From positions 744,001 through 808,000 of the forward strand of contig NZ_BCYR01000001.1 of the NCBI RefSeq assembly GCF_001598295.1: a stretch of DNA of 64,000 nt. Direction: 5' to 3'. The position numbers were made by a program, and so were the translations under genes. Shown piece after piece: positions 35,112-44,085 of this stretch (positions are counted from its first letter, which is position 1; each line of letters begins with the position of its first letter). The DNA is from Klebsiella ornithinolytica NBRC 105727 = ATCC 31898. Its GTDB lineage: Bacteria > Pseudomonadota > Gammaproteobacteria > Enterobacterales > Enterobacteriaceae. The notes under the pieces are model-generated. The model did not search any database. It was not told the DNA's origin and saw only the letters and a program-made list of their open reading frames with translations.

Positions 35112-35141
35112 AAAAAGGCGACTGTTATAGTCGCCTTTTTT
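35112..35141 (+). terminator. Intrinsic terminator after acrD
   Basis: AAAAAGGCGACT and AGTCGCCTTTTT form a strong stem with a T-run, 45 bases after the acrD stop. Confidence 0.92.
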
Positions 35142-35204
35142 ATCTGCTTACAGCCGCCGGGCTATTATTTTAGCCGTACGATTACCCTGCTCACATTGAG
35201 GATT

Positions 35205-35264
35205 TTATTTACGAAGCATACCTTCAATAAAATCTTTCCAGTTCCCTAGTTCATGTTCAATCAT
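35205..35264 (-). CDS. ypfM: Microprotein YpfM (19 residues)
   Basis: The minus strand reads a 19-residue peptide, MIEHELGNWKDFIEGMLRK, between an ATG at 35264 and a TAA at 35205. It is nearly identical to the E. coli microprotein YpfM, which lies in the same acrD-yffB gap, differing at a few positions. An AGAGAGG ribosome site lies six to seven bases before the ATG. The peptide should be an amphipathic helix. Its role is unknown, though its conservation in sequence and place argues that it is real. Confidence 0.85.
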   Translation of the reverse strand: MIEHELGNWKDFIEGMLRK

Positions 35265-35672
35265 AATAGCCTCTCTTATTATTATGGGTGATTCTATGCA
35301 AATCGGTTTGGGAAAGGAAGTGCACTAAGGTTATCGCTGCGATTGCTGGTAACCCCTTCTACGCCATCATCTCTCTGATTTACTGGTACTATGAGCCTGG
35401 GAGTGGAAATTTAATGTGATGCATAGCAACATTTCGCAACATTAAGCCTGTTTTCAGATAATTTCCCCTGCCGATATCCTGCTCTTTTATCCCCCGCCGG
35501 CGAACGATTTCCAGGTTATCGTTAGCGGACTGGTTAATATTCGCCCAGTGCATACATAGAGGGTAAAAAAGGATATTTATTCACGCGGTTCACGTATTAT
35601 TTTATACCGGCTTGTGTATTCGGATATTTCTGAGTTAATCGCGCAAATCAACGTAAAAGAAAAGGTTTCATT
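35265..35672. other. Intergenic region between ypfM and yffB
   Basis: These 408 bases carry the divergent promoters of ypfM and yffB. The only open frame of note is a 43-codon plus-strand frame from a GTG at 35288 to a TGA at 35417-35419, with a hydrophobic stretch; it has no good ribosome site. The yffB-proximal part is AT-rich. I see no RNA gene that I can support. Confidence 0.5.
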
Positions 35673-36029
35673 ATGCTGACTATGTACGGAATCAAAAACT
35701 GCGACACCATTAAAAAGGCCCGCCGCTGGCTGGAAGCTAATCACATTGCCTATCAGTTCCATGATTATCGTGCCGATGGCCTGGATCGCGAGTTATTAAA
35801 CACCTTTATCGCTGAGCTGGGCTGGGAAGCACTGCTCAACACGCGCGGGACAACCTGGCGGAAACTGGATGAAACCGTGCGTGCCGGTATCAATAACGCC
35901 GATGCCGCCGCCGCGCTGATGCTGGAAATGCCGGCAATTATCAAACGCCCATTGCTCTGCGCGCCCGGGCAGCCTATGCTGCTGGGTTTCAGTGAACTCA
36001 CTTATAAGAAGCTTGTTAACGAGGTATAG
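35673..36029 (+). CDS. yffB: ArsC-like thioredoxin-fold protein YffB
   Basis: This 118-residue protein belongs to the ArsC/Spx-like family. The N-terminal motif [18 protein letters not shown] has the single conserved cysteine of the family (about residue 10), as in E. coli YffB, which lacks arsenate reductase activity and may bind glutathione. It is three bases upstream of dapE and probably co-transcribed with it. Confidence 0.92.
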   Translation: MLTMYGIKNCDTIKKARRWLEANHIAYQFHDYRADGLDRELLNTFIAELGWEALLNTRGTTWRKLDETVRAGINNADAAAALMLEMPAIIKRPLLCAPGQPMLLGFSELTYKKLVNEV

Positions 36030-36032
36030 TCT

Positions 36033-37160
36033 ATGTCTTGCCCGGTCATTGAGCTGGCTCAGCAGCTTATTCGCCGCCCTTCCCTCAGCCCCGATGATGC
36101 GGGATGCCAGGCGTTAATGATTGAACGCCTGCGTGCGATTGGCTTTACCGTGGAACCGATGGATTTCGGCGATACGCAAAATTTCTGGGCCTGGCGCGGG
36201 CGCGGTGAAACGCTGGCCTTTGCCGGCCATACCGACGTTGTTCCGGCCGGCGATGCTGACCGTTGGATTAACCCGCCTTTCGAACCCACCATCCGCGACG
36301 GCATGCTGTTCGGCCGCGGCGCGGCAGATATGAAAGGCTCGCTGGCCGCGATGGTGGTTGCCGCCGAGCGCTTTGTCGCCCAGTACCCGAATCATAAAGG
36401 TCGTCTGGCCTTTTTGATCACCTCTGATGAAGAGGCCAGCGCGCACAACGGAACGGTGAAAGTGGTCGAAGCGCTAATGGCCCGCAACGAGCGCCTGGAC
36501 TACTGCCTGGTCGGCGAACCGTCAAGCACCGAAGTCGTCGGTGACGTGGTCAAAAACGGTCGTCGTGGCTCACTCACCTGCAACCTGACCATTCACGGCG
36601 TGCAGGGCCATGTTGCTTACCCGCATCTCGCCGATAACCCGGTACACCGCGCGGCCCCTATGCTGACGGAGCTGGTAGCAATCGAGTGGGATAAAGGTAA
36701 TGAATTCTTCCCCCCCACCAGCATGCAGATAGCCAACGTGCAGGCGGGTACCGGGAGCAATAACGTGATCCCCGGCGACATGTATGTTCAGTTCAACTTC
36801 CGTTTTAGCACTGAACTGACCGACGAAATGATTAAAGCCCGCGTCGTCGAGCTGCTGGATAAATATCAGCTGCGCTATACCCTTGACTGGTGGCTGTCTG
36901 GCCAACCGTTCCTCACCAGCCGTGGCAATCTGGTCGAAGCGGTGGTGAACGCCATTGAGCACTATAATGAGATCAAACCCCAGCTGCTAACCAACGGCGG
37001 CACCTCTGACGGTCGCTTTATCGCTCGCATGGGTGCGCAGGTGGTTGAGCTGGGACCGGTGAATGCGACAATTCACAAAATCAATGAATGTGTTAACGCC
37101 GCCGACCTGCAGCTGCTGGCGCGGATGTATCAACGCATCATGGAACAACTGGTCGCCTGA
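36033..37160 (+). CDS. dapE: Succinyl-diaminopimelate desuccinylase DapE
   Basis: DapE removes succinate from N-succinyl-LL-diaminopimelate, giving the precursor of lysine and of peptidoglycan. The 375-residue metalloenzyme has its two-zinc site in [11 protein letters not shown] (about 66), [10 protein letters not shown] (about 100), [11 protein letters not shown] (about 134), LVGEPSS (about 163) and the C-terminal NATIHKINE (about 349). The dimerisation domain spans about 180-290. It is flanked by yffB and ypfN, as in E. coli; dapA, earlier in the same pathway, is also in this window. Confidence 0.98.
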   Translation: MSCPVIELAQQLIRRPSLSPDDAGCQALMIERLRAIGFTVEPMDFGDTQNFWAWRGRGETLAFAGHTDVVPAGDADRWINPPFEPTIRDGMLFGRGAADMKGSLAAMVVAAERFVAQYPNHKGRLAFLITSDEEASAHNGTVKVVEALMARNERLDYCLVGEPSSTEVVGDVVKNGRRGSLTCNLTIHGVQGHVAYPHLADNPVHRAAPMLTELVAIEWDKGNEFFPPTSMQIANVQAGTGSNNVIPGDMYVQFNFRFSTELTDEMIKARVVELLDKYQLRYTLDWWLSGQPFLTSRGNLVEAVVNAIEHYNEIKPQLLTNGGTSDGRFIARMGAQVVELGPVNATIHKINECVNAADLQLLARMYQRIMEQLVA

Positions 37161-37189
37161 CGACCTCGACCTGAAAAGAGGAAGCGCAC

Positions 37190-37390
37190 ATGGAATGGCT
37201 AATCAACCACTGGTGGATTCTGGTGCTGGTATTTTTGGTGGGCGTCATGATTAACGTCATTAAGGATCTTAATCGCGTTGACCACAAAAAGTTTCTCGCC
37301 AATAAGCCGGAACTGCCGCCCCATCGTGATTGTAACGATAAGTGGGACGATGACGACGACTGGCCGAAGCACGACCAGCCGAAGAAGTAA
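37190..37390 (+). CDS. ypfN: UPF0370 membrane protein YpfN
   Basis: The 66-residue protein has one N-terminal membrane helix ([20 protein letters not shown]) and a polar tail with an acidic block ([17 protein letters not shown]), matching the UPF0370 family throughout. The function is unknown. It is 29 bases after dapE and starts after an AGAGGAAG ribosome site. It is the last conserved gene before the accessory tct cluster. Confidence 0.92.
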   Translation: MEWLINHWWILVLVFLVGVMINVIKDLNRVDHKKFLANKPELPPHRDCNDKWDDDDDWPKHDQPKK

Positions 37391-37891
37391 GATTTCGCTC
37401 CCGCTCCCCGGTTAGCGCAACGCTACCGGGGAGTTGTCGAGCTTACGGCGATACGCCTTAGTCGGGTCACCAACTTCGCGAAATCATATACCCGCAGGGT
37501 GCGCTCAGAAATCTCACCTTTCGTCGTTAGACTGTCTTGCGCAACGTTCATTCCCGACGATTGCCCGGCACGCCAGAATCATTCCCAACCCCATCGTCAA
37601 TGAAAAAACCGCGACGCTCATTCGTTATCAGGCAATATTTTATTTCCCCCTGCGTACCCGCTGAAATTACCTATGGAAAACCATAATTTAATATAAATAA
37701 GAATAAATATATTCACACGACATATATATAAACGCCCTCAGCACACCGCATTCGCCGTGGAATATTAAAACAATGATCTCACCCGCATCGGCCAATAAAA
37801 AATAATGCCATATTAGCCAGGTCCCCACGGGATATTTCGTCAATCTCTTGCCCCAATTCTATACCGCAAATACTCGGGATATTTAAACATC
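37391..37891. other. AT-rich intergenic region between ypfN and the tct cluster
   Basis: After the REP-like hairpin (37404-37433) this 501-base gap becomes AT-rich, strikingly so at about 37660-37740, unlike the window in general. A 76-codon plus-strand frame (37434-37664) has no recognisable motif and no ribosome site. I see no gene here; the region may hold the tct promoter and marks the border of the inserted cluster. Confidence 0.5.
37404..37433. repeat. REP-like hairpin after ypfN
   Basis: CTCCCCGGTTAGCG and CGCTACCGGGGAG form a long stem around a 3-base loop with one bulge. The core GGTTAGCGCA is shared with the two REP pairs in this window. It may also stop dapE-ypfN transcription. 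Confidence 0.65.
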
Positions 37892-38263
37892 ATGAAGGAT
37901 TATCAACAACTCGATGCCAGCGTCGCGCATAGTGCAGAGATGCTGGAACAGGCGCTCCCTGCAGTGCTGCAACCTTTTCAGGACATGGCGAAATCAGCCA
38001 AAGGTGAAGGCGCGATTCCTCATCAATCCAGGCTGCTTATTGCGCTGGGTATTGCCATTTCCACCCACTGCGATCCCTGTATCGCTCGACACGCTCGTAA
38101 GCTGGCAGAATGCGGCGCCAGCCGGCAAGAAATCGCCGAAGTCGCCGGTATTTGTATCAGCATGAGCGGAGGACTCTCACTCACCTATGCCAACTCAGCG
38201 CTGGAGGCATTTGACTACTTCAGTCTCCGTATCACTACAGGACAGGGGGCTGGAAATGAGTAA
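37892..38263 (+). CDS. Carboxymuconolactone decarboxylase / AhpD-like protein
   Basis: The 123-residue protein has the AhpD-type helical fold with the motif THCDPCIARHARKLAECGAS (about residues 58-77), a CxxC plus a downstream histidine as in AhpD and related alkylhydroperoxidase-like proteins. Members reduce peroxides or decarboxylate lactone ring-cleavage products; which applies here is unknown. It precedes and overlaps the tctC-type gene by 8 bases, so it is probably the first gene of that cluster. No strong ribosome site precedes the ATG. Confidence 0.8.
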   Translation: MKDYQQLDASVAHSAEMLEQALPAVLQPFQDMAKSAKGEGAIPHQSRLLIALGIAISTHCDPCIARHARKLAECGASRQEIAEVAGICISMSGGLSLTYANSALEAFDYFSLRITTGQGAGNE

Positions 38264-39191
38264 ATGCCTGCTGCTGCTTATCGGACTGTGTGTTTTTTCT
38301 CCGCGGATACTCTCTGCCCAACACTTTCCCACGGCACCGGTGAAAATTGAAGTGGGTGCCGCTGCGGGTGGCGGTATGGATATCGTCGCCAGAGCCCTCG
38401 CCGAGCGGCTCTCCCCGCTTCTGGGCCAGCCCGTGTTGGTCAGCAATCGCGCCGGCGCGGGAGGCGCTATAGCCATGATGGCGCTAAAAAATGCACAGCC
38501 GGATGGGTATACCCTCGCCCTGGTGCCTTCCTGGACGCTAAGTTATCAGCCGCTGATAAGCACGCATTATCGGGCCGAAGACTTTACTCTCCTGGCCGTA
38601 CTCTATCACTCTCCGGACGCGCTCATTGCCAGAGCCGATGCGCCATGGAACTCGCTGTCGCAGATGCTCGACTCGGCTCGTAACGAACAGAAAACGCTAC
38701 TGTTCGCCTCTCAAAGCCCGGTAGATCAGCTCATTATTAACTGGCTGGCCCGTCAGACTGGCAACAAAATTGCCGCGCTGCCAACCCGAGGCGGCGGGGA
38801 AATGATCCCAAAACTGCTGGGCGGCCACGTTGATTTCGCTTACAGCGCGACAATGCATACGCAATATGTCAGTTCAGGGAAAATGAAAGTCCTGGCCTCG
38901 CTCACCGACCAACGTCAATCTATTGCCCCGGATGTGCCGACGTTAAAAGAACAAGGGTGGGATATCGCCATTAATACCTTTTTTATCGTCGTACTTCCCG
39001 CTGGCGTACCGCAGGCTATTACAGAACGTCTCTCCTCTGCATTTGCCGACATCATGCGCGACGAACATATTCGATCTCTGATTGAAGATAAGCTTTTTAT
39101 GAATATTGATGTTCATCTGATGAAAGATGCCTCCAGCCTCATCGTCGGGCAACAATCTAAAATGCGGACCTTATTCGACACATTGCAGTAA
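38256..39191 (+). CDS. Tripartite tricarboxylate transporter solute-binding protein, TctC/Bug family
   Basis: The 311-residue precursor has a signal peptide (MSKCLLLLIGLCVFSPRILS, cut at about LSA|QH) and a Bug-family periplasmic binding domain. The N-terminal loop VGAAAGGGMDIVARALAERL and the VSNRAGAGGAIAMMALKNA region typify the ligand-binding site of this family. It should bind a carboxylate, but the exact substrate cannot be told. The ATG at 38256 lies behind a GGGGG ribosome site and overlaps the end of the AhpD-like gene. tctB- and tctA-type genes follow. Confidence 0.85.
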   Translation: MSKCLLLLIGLCVFSPRILSAQHFPTAPVKIEVGAAAGGGMDIVARALAERLSPLLGQPVLVSNRAGAGGAIAMMALKNAQPDGYTLALVPSWTLSYQPLISTHYRAEDFTLLAVLYHSPDALIARADAPWNSLSQMLDSARNEQKTLLFASQSPVDQLIINWLARQTGNKIAALPTRGGGEMIPKLLGGHVDFAYSATMHTQYVSSGKMKVLASLTDQRQSIAPDVPTLKEQGWDIAINTFFIVVLPAGVPQAITERLSSAFADIMRDEHIRSLIEDKLFMNIDVHLMKDASSLIVGQQSKMRTLFDTLQ

Positions 39192-39263
39192 ACCCTATGC
39201 GCACAGAAGGGGGACGGGATAACAAATTATTTCCCATACGTATAAACAGAGAGCGAGGAAAAC

Positions 39264-39698
39264 ATGAAAGATCGCATTCAAACTGTTGCATATCTCCTGT
39301 GCCTTGTCGTATCCCTGCTCATTCTGTCAATGCTTATTTTCCAGGAGGATTCGGGCGCTAACACGTATGGCATGCCCTCCTCGCGACTCCCCTGTATCTA
39401 TAGCGGCGTAATGGCGTTCGCTTCGCTGGCGTTATTTATTCAAGCCAGACATCGGCAAACCAAAATATTTCAGTTCCCTCACGCGTGGCGAAATATATTA
39501 CCGATCCAGATCGCAATACTCCTCTATGCATGGGCGCTCTACTTCTTTGGTTTTATCGTCGCAGGTATGGGAATATTGTTTATTTTACAATGGGTAATGG
39601 GGCAACGACGCTGGAGCATTCTGTTATTACTTTCGCTGTTACCTCCGCCACTTTTATGGTTGGCCTGCACGCGCCTGCTGGGTATGGCGCTGCCATAG
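39264..39698 (+). CDS. Tripartite tricarboxylate transporter small membrane subunit, TctB family
   Basis: The 144-residue protein has four predicted membrane helices (about 8-27, 43-60, 78-100, 108-140) and fits the TctB/DUF1468 family. With TctA it forms the membrane part of a secondary tripartite transporter. A GAGGA ribosome site precedes its ATG. It lies 72 bases after the tctC-type gene and 29 bases before the tctA-type gene. Confidence 0.82.
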   Translation: MKDRIQTVAYLLCLVVSLLILSMLIFQEDSGANTYGMPSSRLPCIYSGVMAFASLALFIQARHRQTKIFQFPHAWRNILPIQIAILLYAWALYFFGFIVAGMGILFILQWVMGQRRWSILLLLSLLPPPLLWLACTRLLGMALP

Positions 39699-39727
39699 TG
39701 GTCCATGGAAAACACAGGAAATCAAAA

Positions 39728-41248
39728 ATGGAACTCGTTGTTTCCGCACTCCTCACCAGTATATCTATCGATAATCTGCTTTATATTGTCGCCGGTGTCG
39801 CGCTGGGAAATATCATTGGTGCGATCCCAGGCCTGAATGCCGTAATGGCTATCGCGATTGCCGTACCGCTGACCTACTATATGCCCGCGGTGGGCGCAAT
39901 GGGTTTTCTTGTTGGTATCAACAAAGGGGCGGCTTTTGGCGGCTCGGTTTCCGCTATTATCTTAAACGTCCCCGGCTCGCCTGATGCGGCGGCTACCTGC
40001 TTTGATGGTTATCCCATGCATTGTCAGGGCAAGGGAATAAAAGCGCTCAAGCTGTCTTTATTTGCCTCGGCATTTGGCGATTTTTTTTCCACCTTGATAC
40101 TTATTCTTATCGCGCTCCCCCTTGCCAGCCTGGCGATTCAACTCGGGCCGGCGGAGCTCTGCGCACTGATTATCTTCACATTGATCCTGATAGCCGATCT
40201 TGATTCCGACAATATCTGGAAAGGCATACTGGCGACAGCTTTCGGCCTGCTGCTTAGCACCATCGGACTGGATCCTGTCTCTTCTCTTCCTCGCCTGACG
40301 TTCGGTTACTACCCGTTGGAAAACGGAATACCGCTGGCCCCTGCCGTTATCGGGATTCTGGCGCTGACGGAGATATCCCGACAAATGGCGGAGTACGATC
40401 GGCATAAAGCGCAGGTTCAGCCCCACAATTTACCGCCTGGCGATATGCAGGCAGATCGGTTGGGATTCGTTGAGTTTTTCCGCTTATTGCCCGCGCTGAT
40501 TCGCGGTTCGCTGGTTGGCGTGATTGTCGGTATTGTTCCGGGCATCGGAGGGACCGTTTCCGCCTTTCTAAGCTACGGCGTGGAAAAAAAACGCGCCAAA
40601 GATCCGGATACTTTTGGCAAAGGACGTAGCGAAGGCGTGGTAGCCCCGGAAGCCGCAAATAACGCCGTGATCTGCGCCAGCCTGATACCGCTGTTTACCC
40701 TGGGTATTCCCGGCAGCCTCATTTCAGCCCTGTTGATTGGTGCGTTCATTCTGCACGGCATCACACCCGGCCCGCTGATGTTCGAACAGCATACTGAAAC
40801 CGTTTACGCCATTTACAGCACCATGATGCTAGGCAATCTCTTTAATTTGATTGTGGGTTACATCGGATTATTTTTCTTTATTCGCCTGCTCTCTTCCCCG
40901 CGCAAACTCCTCTTCCCGATGATCATTTTCCTGTGCTTTAGCGGGATTTGCGTCATGGACAGCAGTTTTACCGCGATTGTCATCGCCATTTTGTTTATGT
41001 TCCTTGGCTACGGGATGCAGGTACTGAACCTTTCTGTCGTTTCGTTAATTATTGGCCTGGTACTGGGGCCACAGCTTGAGCTGTATATGCAGCAAACCGT
41101 GATGATGGGCGAAGGTACGCTTGCGCCGCTGTTGACCCGACCTCTGGCCTGCATACTGATTCTTCTGAGCCTTCTGATAATGGCTAAAAAGCTGGTCTCG
41201 TATTCGGCAAAAAGTCTTCGCAATGGCAGAAGAAGCGCCGGGGAATAG
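39728..41248 (+). CDS. Tripartite tricarboxylate transporter large membrane subunit, TctA family
   Basis: The 506-residue membrane protein has about eleven helices. It starts at the ATG at 39728, with AGGA eight bases upstream; an earlier in-frame ATG would overlap tctB and adds unlike sequence. Family marks include GNIIGAIPGLNAVMAIAIAV and GIVPGIGGTVSAFLSYGVEK, the paired GxxPG motifs of TctA, and PEAANNAVICASLIPLFTLG. It uses an ion gradient to take up the compound bound by the TctC-type protein. The substrate is unknown. Confidence 0.88.
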   Translation: MELVVSALLTSISIDNLLYIVAGVALGNIIGAIPGLNAVMAIAIAVPLTYYMPAVGAMGFLVGINKGAAFGGSVSAIILNVPGSPDAAATCFDGYPMHCQGKGIKALKLSLFASAFGDFFSTLILILIALPLASLAIQLGPAELCALIIFTLILIADLDSDNIWKGILATAFGLLLSTIGLDPVSSLPRLTFGYYPLENGIPLAPAVIGILALTEISRQMAEYDRHKAQVQPHNLPPGDMQADRLGFVEFFRLLPALIRGSLVGVIVGIVPGIGGTVSAFLSYGVEKKRAKDPDTFGKGRSEGVVAPEAANNAVICASLIPLFTLGIPGSLISALLIGAFILHGITPGPLMFEQHTETVYAIYSTMMLGNLFNLIVGYIGLFFFIRLLSSPRKLLFPMIIFLCFSGICVMDSSFTAIVIAILFMFLGYGMQVLNLSVVSLIIGLVLGPQLELYMQQTVMMGEGTLAPLLTRPLACILILLSLLIMAKKLVSYSAKSLRNGRRSAGE

Positions 41249-41264
41249 GGAAGGCTCTGCCTGA

Positions 41265-41291
41265 GCCCCGATGCCACGACAGCACCGGGGC
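41265..41291. terminator. Hairpin between convergent tctA-type gene and ypfH
   Basis: GCCCCG/CGGGGC with a further TG/CA pair forms a stem-loop in the 49-base gap between the two convergent genes. It lacks a clear T-run, so it is a probable but weak terminator. Confidence 0.45.
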
Positions 41292-41297
41292 GCACTG

Positions 41298-41996
41298 TCA
41301 GAGTAGTTCTATAATATCATCGTCTTTCGGCGTACTGCCGCTCAACGCTTCGTCAAAATAGTGCTTTGGCACGGTATAGCGCAGGCGCTCAAGGGCAAAC
41401 TGCATGCTGCGATCGTCAATCGCGTGCCCCAGATCCTCGACAATATCCAGCGTCACGTCGCCGCCCGCCTGCTGAAGCGCCTCCTGGGCCGAAACCGCCC
41501 ACGCCAGGTCGATAACGCGATCCTCGCCGCCGTGAATCAGATGGATGGTTGTCGCGGTAGTCGCCGACTGCGGAAGCGTCGCATACCGTCCGTTAAAGGC
41601 GATCACCCGCGATGCCAGCCCCGGCTCAGCTTTGATACTCTCCAGAGACATAATCGCCCCCTGCGAGAAACCAATCAGCGCCGTCGCCCGCGGACCGACG
41701 CCGCTCTGTTTCTGCCAGTAGCGAACGGTCTCAATAAAGGTCGGCATAATGGCATCAATACGCGACTGGCGATTTTCCTCCGTCACCCCCTGAACCGAAA
41801 ACCACTGACGGCCCGGCGGCGGACCGCAAGGTTCCGCGCCACCGATGCTGACGATCAGCGCATCCGGGAACTGCGGCGCAAACAGACTGCCGATTTGCCC
41901 CATTGCAACCGGGTTATCGCCGACGCCATGAAACAGCAACAGCAGCTGTTGGGCAGGTGTCGCAGGGCTTTGTACAATAAAATGGTCGTGTTTCAT
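41298..41996 (-). CDS. ypfH: Alpha/beta hydrolase (esterase) YpfH
   Basis: This 232-residue phospholipase/carboxylesterase-type hydrolase has the nucleophile elbow GFSQGAIMS (Ser near residue 116), an Asp near GGEDRVIDL and a His in DLGHAID. E. coli YpfH has esterase activity on short esters; the natural substrate is unknown. It is downstream of tmcA on the same strand, with the tct cluster inserted on its other side. Confidence 0.93.
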   Translation of the reverse strand: MKHDHFIVQSPATPAQQLLLLFHGVGDNPVAMGQIGSLFAPQFPDALIVSIGGAEPCGPPPGRQWFSVQGVTEENRQSRIDAIMPTFIETVRYWQKQSGVGPRATALIGFSQGAIMSLESIKAEPGLASRVIAFNGRYATLPQSATTATTIHLIHGGEDRVIDLAWAVSAQEALQQAGGDVTLDIVEDLGHAIDDRSMQFALERLRYTVPKHYFDEALSGSTPKDDDIIELL

Positions 41997-42072
41997 GGCT
42001 GTCTCCTTAGTTTACGTGGGCAGTTTACGCCGCGCGCGGAATATGACCATGACATTTAACTGAATGAGTTAG

Positions 42073-44073
42073 TTAAAAAAATTGCAGTTCCCCGACCTGC
42101 TGACGCAGCCTCTCCGCCCGCGATGCGTCGAGGTTCAGCAGCGCCAGTCCCGCTTCTTCGCGCAGCCTGGCCAGCAGCGCTTTGCGTCCGGACAGACGCA
42201 GCCCGGTGCAAATCTCCGCTTCGTCCTGGCGTTGCAGGCGGGCGCGAAGCGCCGGAAGCGGCAGCCCGGTGTGTAGCAGCAGGCGGTTCAGGCTGCCAAC
42301 CACCGCCAGCAGCGGACGATGGGCAAACGCAAAGCCCGCCACATCCAGCCAGTCGTCATCCGTAAGCATAGCTGCTGGCGCTACCGGCCGCGGGAATAAC
42401 GCTTCCCGCCACTCCCACAGCCAGAACTCATCGCGCGCCAGACGCTGCGACTCCCGTAAAACCAGTTCGTGCCCCGCCGAAGTTAACGGATAAAGTGCCA
42501 TCGCCGTGTAGCACCCGCTACTTGCCTCACGATGGGTACCTAAACGCACCAGCGTAAAACCGCAGCGCTGCCAGAAGCGCCCTAGTTCTGGCGTATAGCC
42601 AAAGCTGACCGATAGATAATCGAGGCCGTGGCTTTGCGCTACCGCCCGGGCAACCAAAGCCTGACCAAGCCCCTCGCGCTGGCGGGTCGGGTGCACGGCG
42701 ATACGAGTGATTCGCTGCCCCAATAGCGTGGCCGCCAGCGGACTTCCGCCGTGAGCCGCCAGCGACTGCGCCACCAGATTACCGCGCGGGCGGCGAAAAC
42801 CGGCCCATACCGCCCGACTGAGCGCGGGATCAAGCCCTCCCTCCGCCACCCGCCATAGCGCACCGGCCACGCCGTTGCTGGTGCGGGCGCAGGTAAAATG
42901 CTGGCCCGGCGCATCCATCATCCGCCGTAAATCCAGCGGCGATGTGCGGTAATGCGCGCCGGAAAGGAGCTGATACATCGCCTCGGCCAGCCCGTCCTGC
43001 TGCCGCCAGCTGTCCTGACTCACCGCCTCAAACGTCACCTCCCCCGCTGGAGATTGCGTAAAGCTTTCATCACCAAACAAGAGTAATTCACTGACCACTG
43101 CTTCCAGCGGACAGCCTGCGGCCCAGCGGATAGGATCAAGCAGACTAAACTGGCGCAGATGGGGGAAGCTGGCGCAAAACTTGAGCAGAAAACCGCGGCC
43201 GGTCCCTTCATAGCCCTGCACGGTCGTGGTCAGTAAGGTGCGAGGAAAACGGGTGACCAGCTGGCGAAGCAGCGGCCCGGGAATGGCGGCCGCTTCATCA
43301 ACGATCAGCCATGACGCTCGCATATCGCCAGCCAGCAACGCATCCGGCGCTATAAAGCGAAAACCTTCACCGGCGAACGCCGCCATCACCTCGGTCGCGC
43401 CGCGCGCCGGGGCGGTAACGATGGCATCGCCCGCCAGCTGACGTATCAACATTCCCGCCAGCGCGGATTTTCCGCGTCCGCGCTCGGCGGTAACCACGGC
43501 AATGCCCGCAGGGAGTGTGCTCAGACTGGCCAGAATAGCGGCCTGTCCGGCCTGAGGATGGCCATCAGCCGGATGCCAGCGCGGTCGTGGCACCTCCTCC
43601 GGTAGCGTCAGCGGTTCATTCTGACGCCAGACGATCGCCTCAGGATTCGCGCAGACCCGCTGACAAAAACGGTGGACAAAATGGGGAGTGGGAATAGGCT
43701 CCGGCGCGTCGCTCCAGCGCAGGGAGTCCGCATCTGGCCGCGTTGGCCAACGGGTGAAAGAGGGGGTCAGCAGGATCAGCCAGCTTCCCGCTTTCAATGT
43801 CCCGCTCAAGGCGGCAAAAGCCGCCGCGTCGAAGCCGCTGCGGGCATCAAAGAAGGCGTGGCGGTACTCGCGCCCGAGGAGAGATTTGAGGGCCTCCGGC
43901 GAGATACAGGGCGCTTCCATAGGCTGCGGCCCCACCCACAGACCATCGCCGGCCAGCCGTTTACGCAGCAGCAGCGCCTGCTCCAGACACCACGCATCGT
44001 CGCCGCTGAGTACCAGCAGACGACGAATGCCCTGCTGCGCCATCCGCGCCGTCAGGTTAAGTAATTGATCCAT
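42073..44073 (-). CDS. tmcA: tRNA(Met) cytidine acetyltransferase TmcA
   Basis: TmcA acetylates the wobble cytidine 34 of elongator tRNA-Met with ATP and acetyl-CoA. The 666-residue protein has an N-terminal DUF1726 part (about 1-160), a helicase/ATPase part with Walker A ERGRGKSALAGML (about 195-210) and DExx-like VDEAAAIPG, a GNAT acetyltransferase part with ITRIAVHPTRQREGLGQALV (about 460-480), and a C-terminal tRNA-binding part. It lies between ypfJ and ypfH, as in E. coli. Confidence 0.95.
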   Translation of the reverse strand: MDQLLNLTARMAQQGIRRLLVLSGDDAWCLEQALLLRKRLAGDGLWVGPQPMEAPCISPEALKSLLGREYRHAFFDARSGFDAAAFAALSGTLKAGSWLILLTPSFTRWPTRPDADSLRWSDAPEPIPTPHFVHRFCQRVCANPEAIVWRQNEPLTLPEEVPRPRWHPADGHPQAGQAAILASLSTLPAGIAVVTAERGRGKSALAGMLIRQLAGDAIVTAPARGATEVMAAFAGEGFRFIAPDALLAGDMRASWLIVDEAAAIPGPLLRQLVTRFPRTLLTTTVQGYEGTGRGFLLKFCASFPHLRQFSLLDPIRWAAGCPLEAVVSELLLFGDESFTQSPAGEVTFEAVSQDSWRQQDGLAEAMYQLLSGAHYRTSPLDLRRMMDAPGQHFTCARTSNGVAGALWRVAEGGLDPALSRAVWAGFRRPRGNLVAQSLAAHGGSPLAATLLGQRITRIAVHPTRQREGLGQALVARAVAQSHGLDYLSVSFGYTPELGRFWQRCGFTLVRLGTHREASSGCYTAMALYPLTSAGHELVLRESQRLARDEFWLWEWREALFPRPVAPAAMLTDDDWLDVAGFAFAHRPLLAVVGSLNRLLLHTGLPLPALRARLQRQDEAEICTGLRLSGRKALLARLREEAGLALLNLDASRAERLRQQVGELQFF

Positions 44074-44085
44074 TTACAGCGGCAG

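Noticed and set aside
37434-37664. 76-codon plus-strand frame before the tct cluster
   Set aside because: No motif, no ribosome site and odd composition; it may be chance in non-coding DNA.
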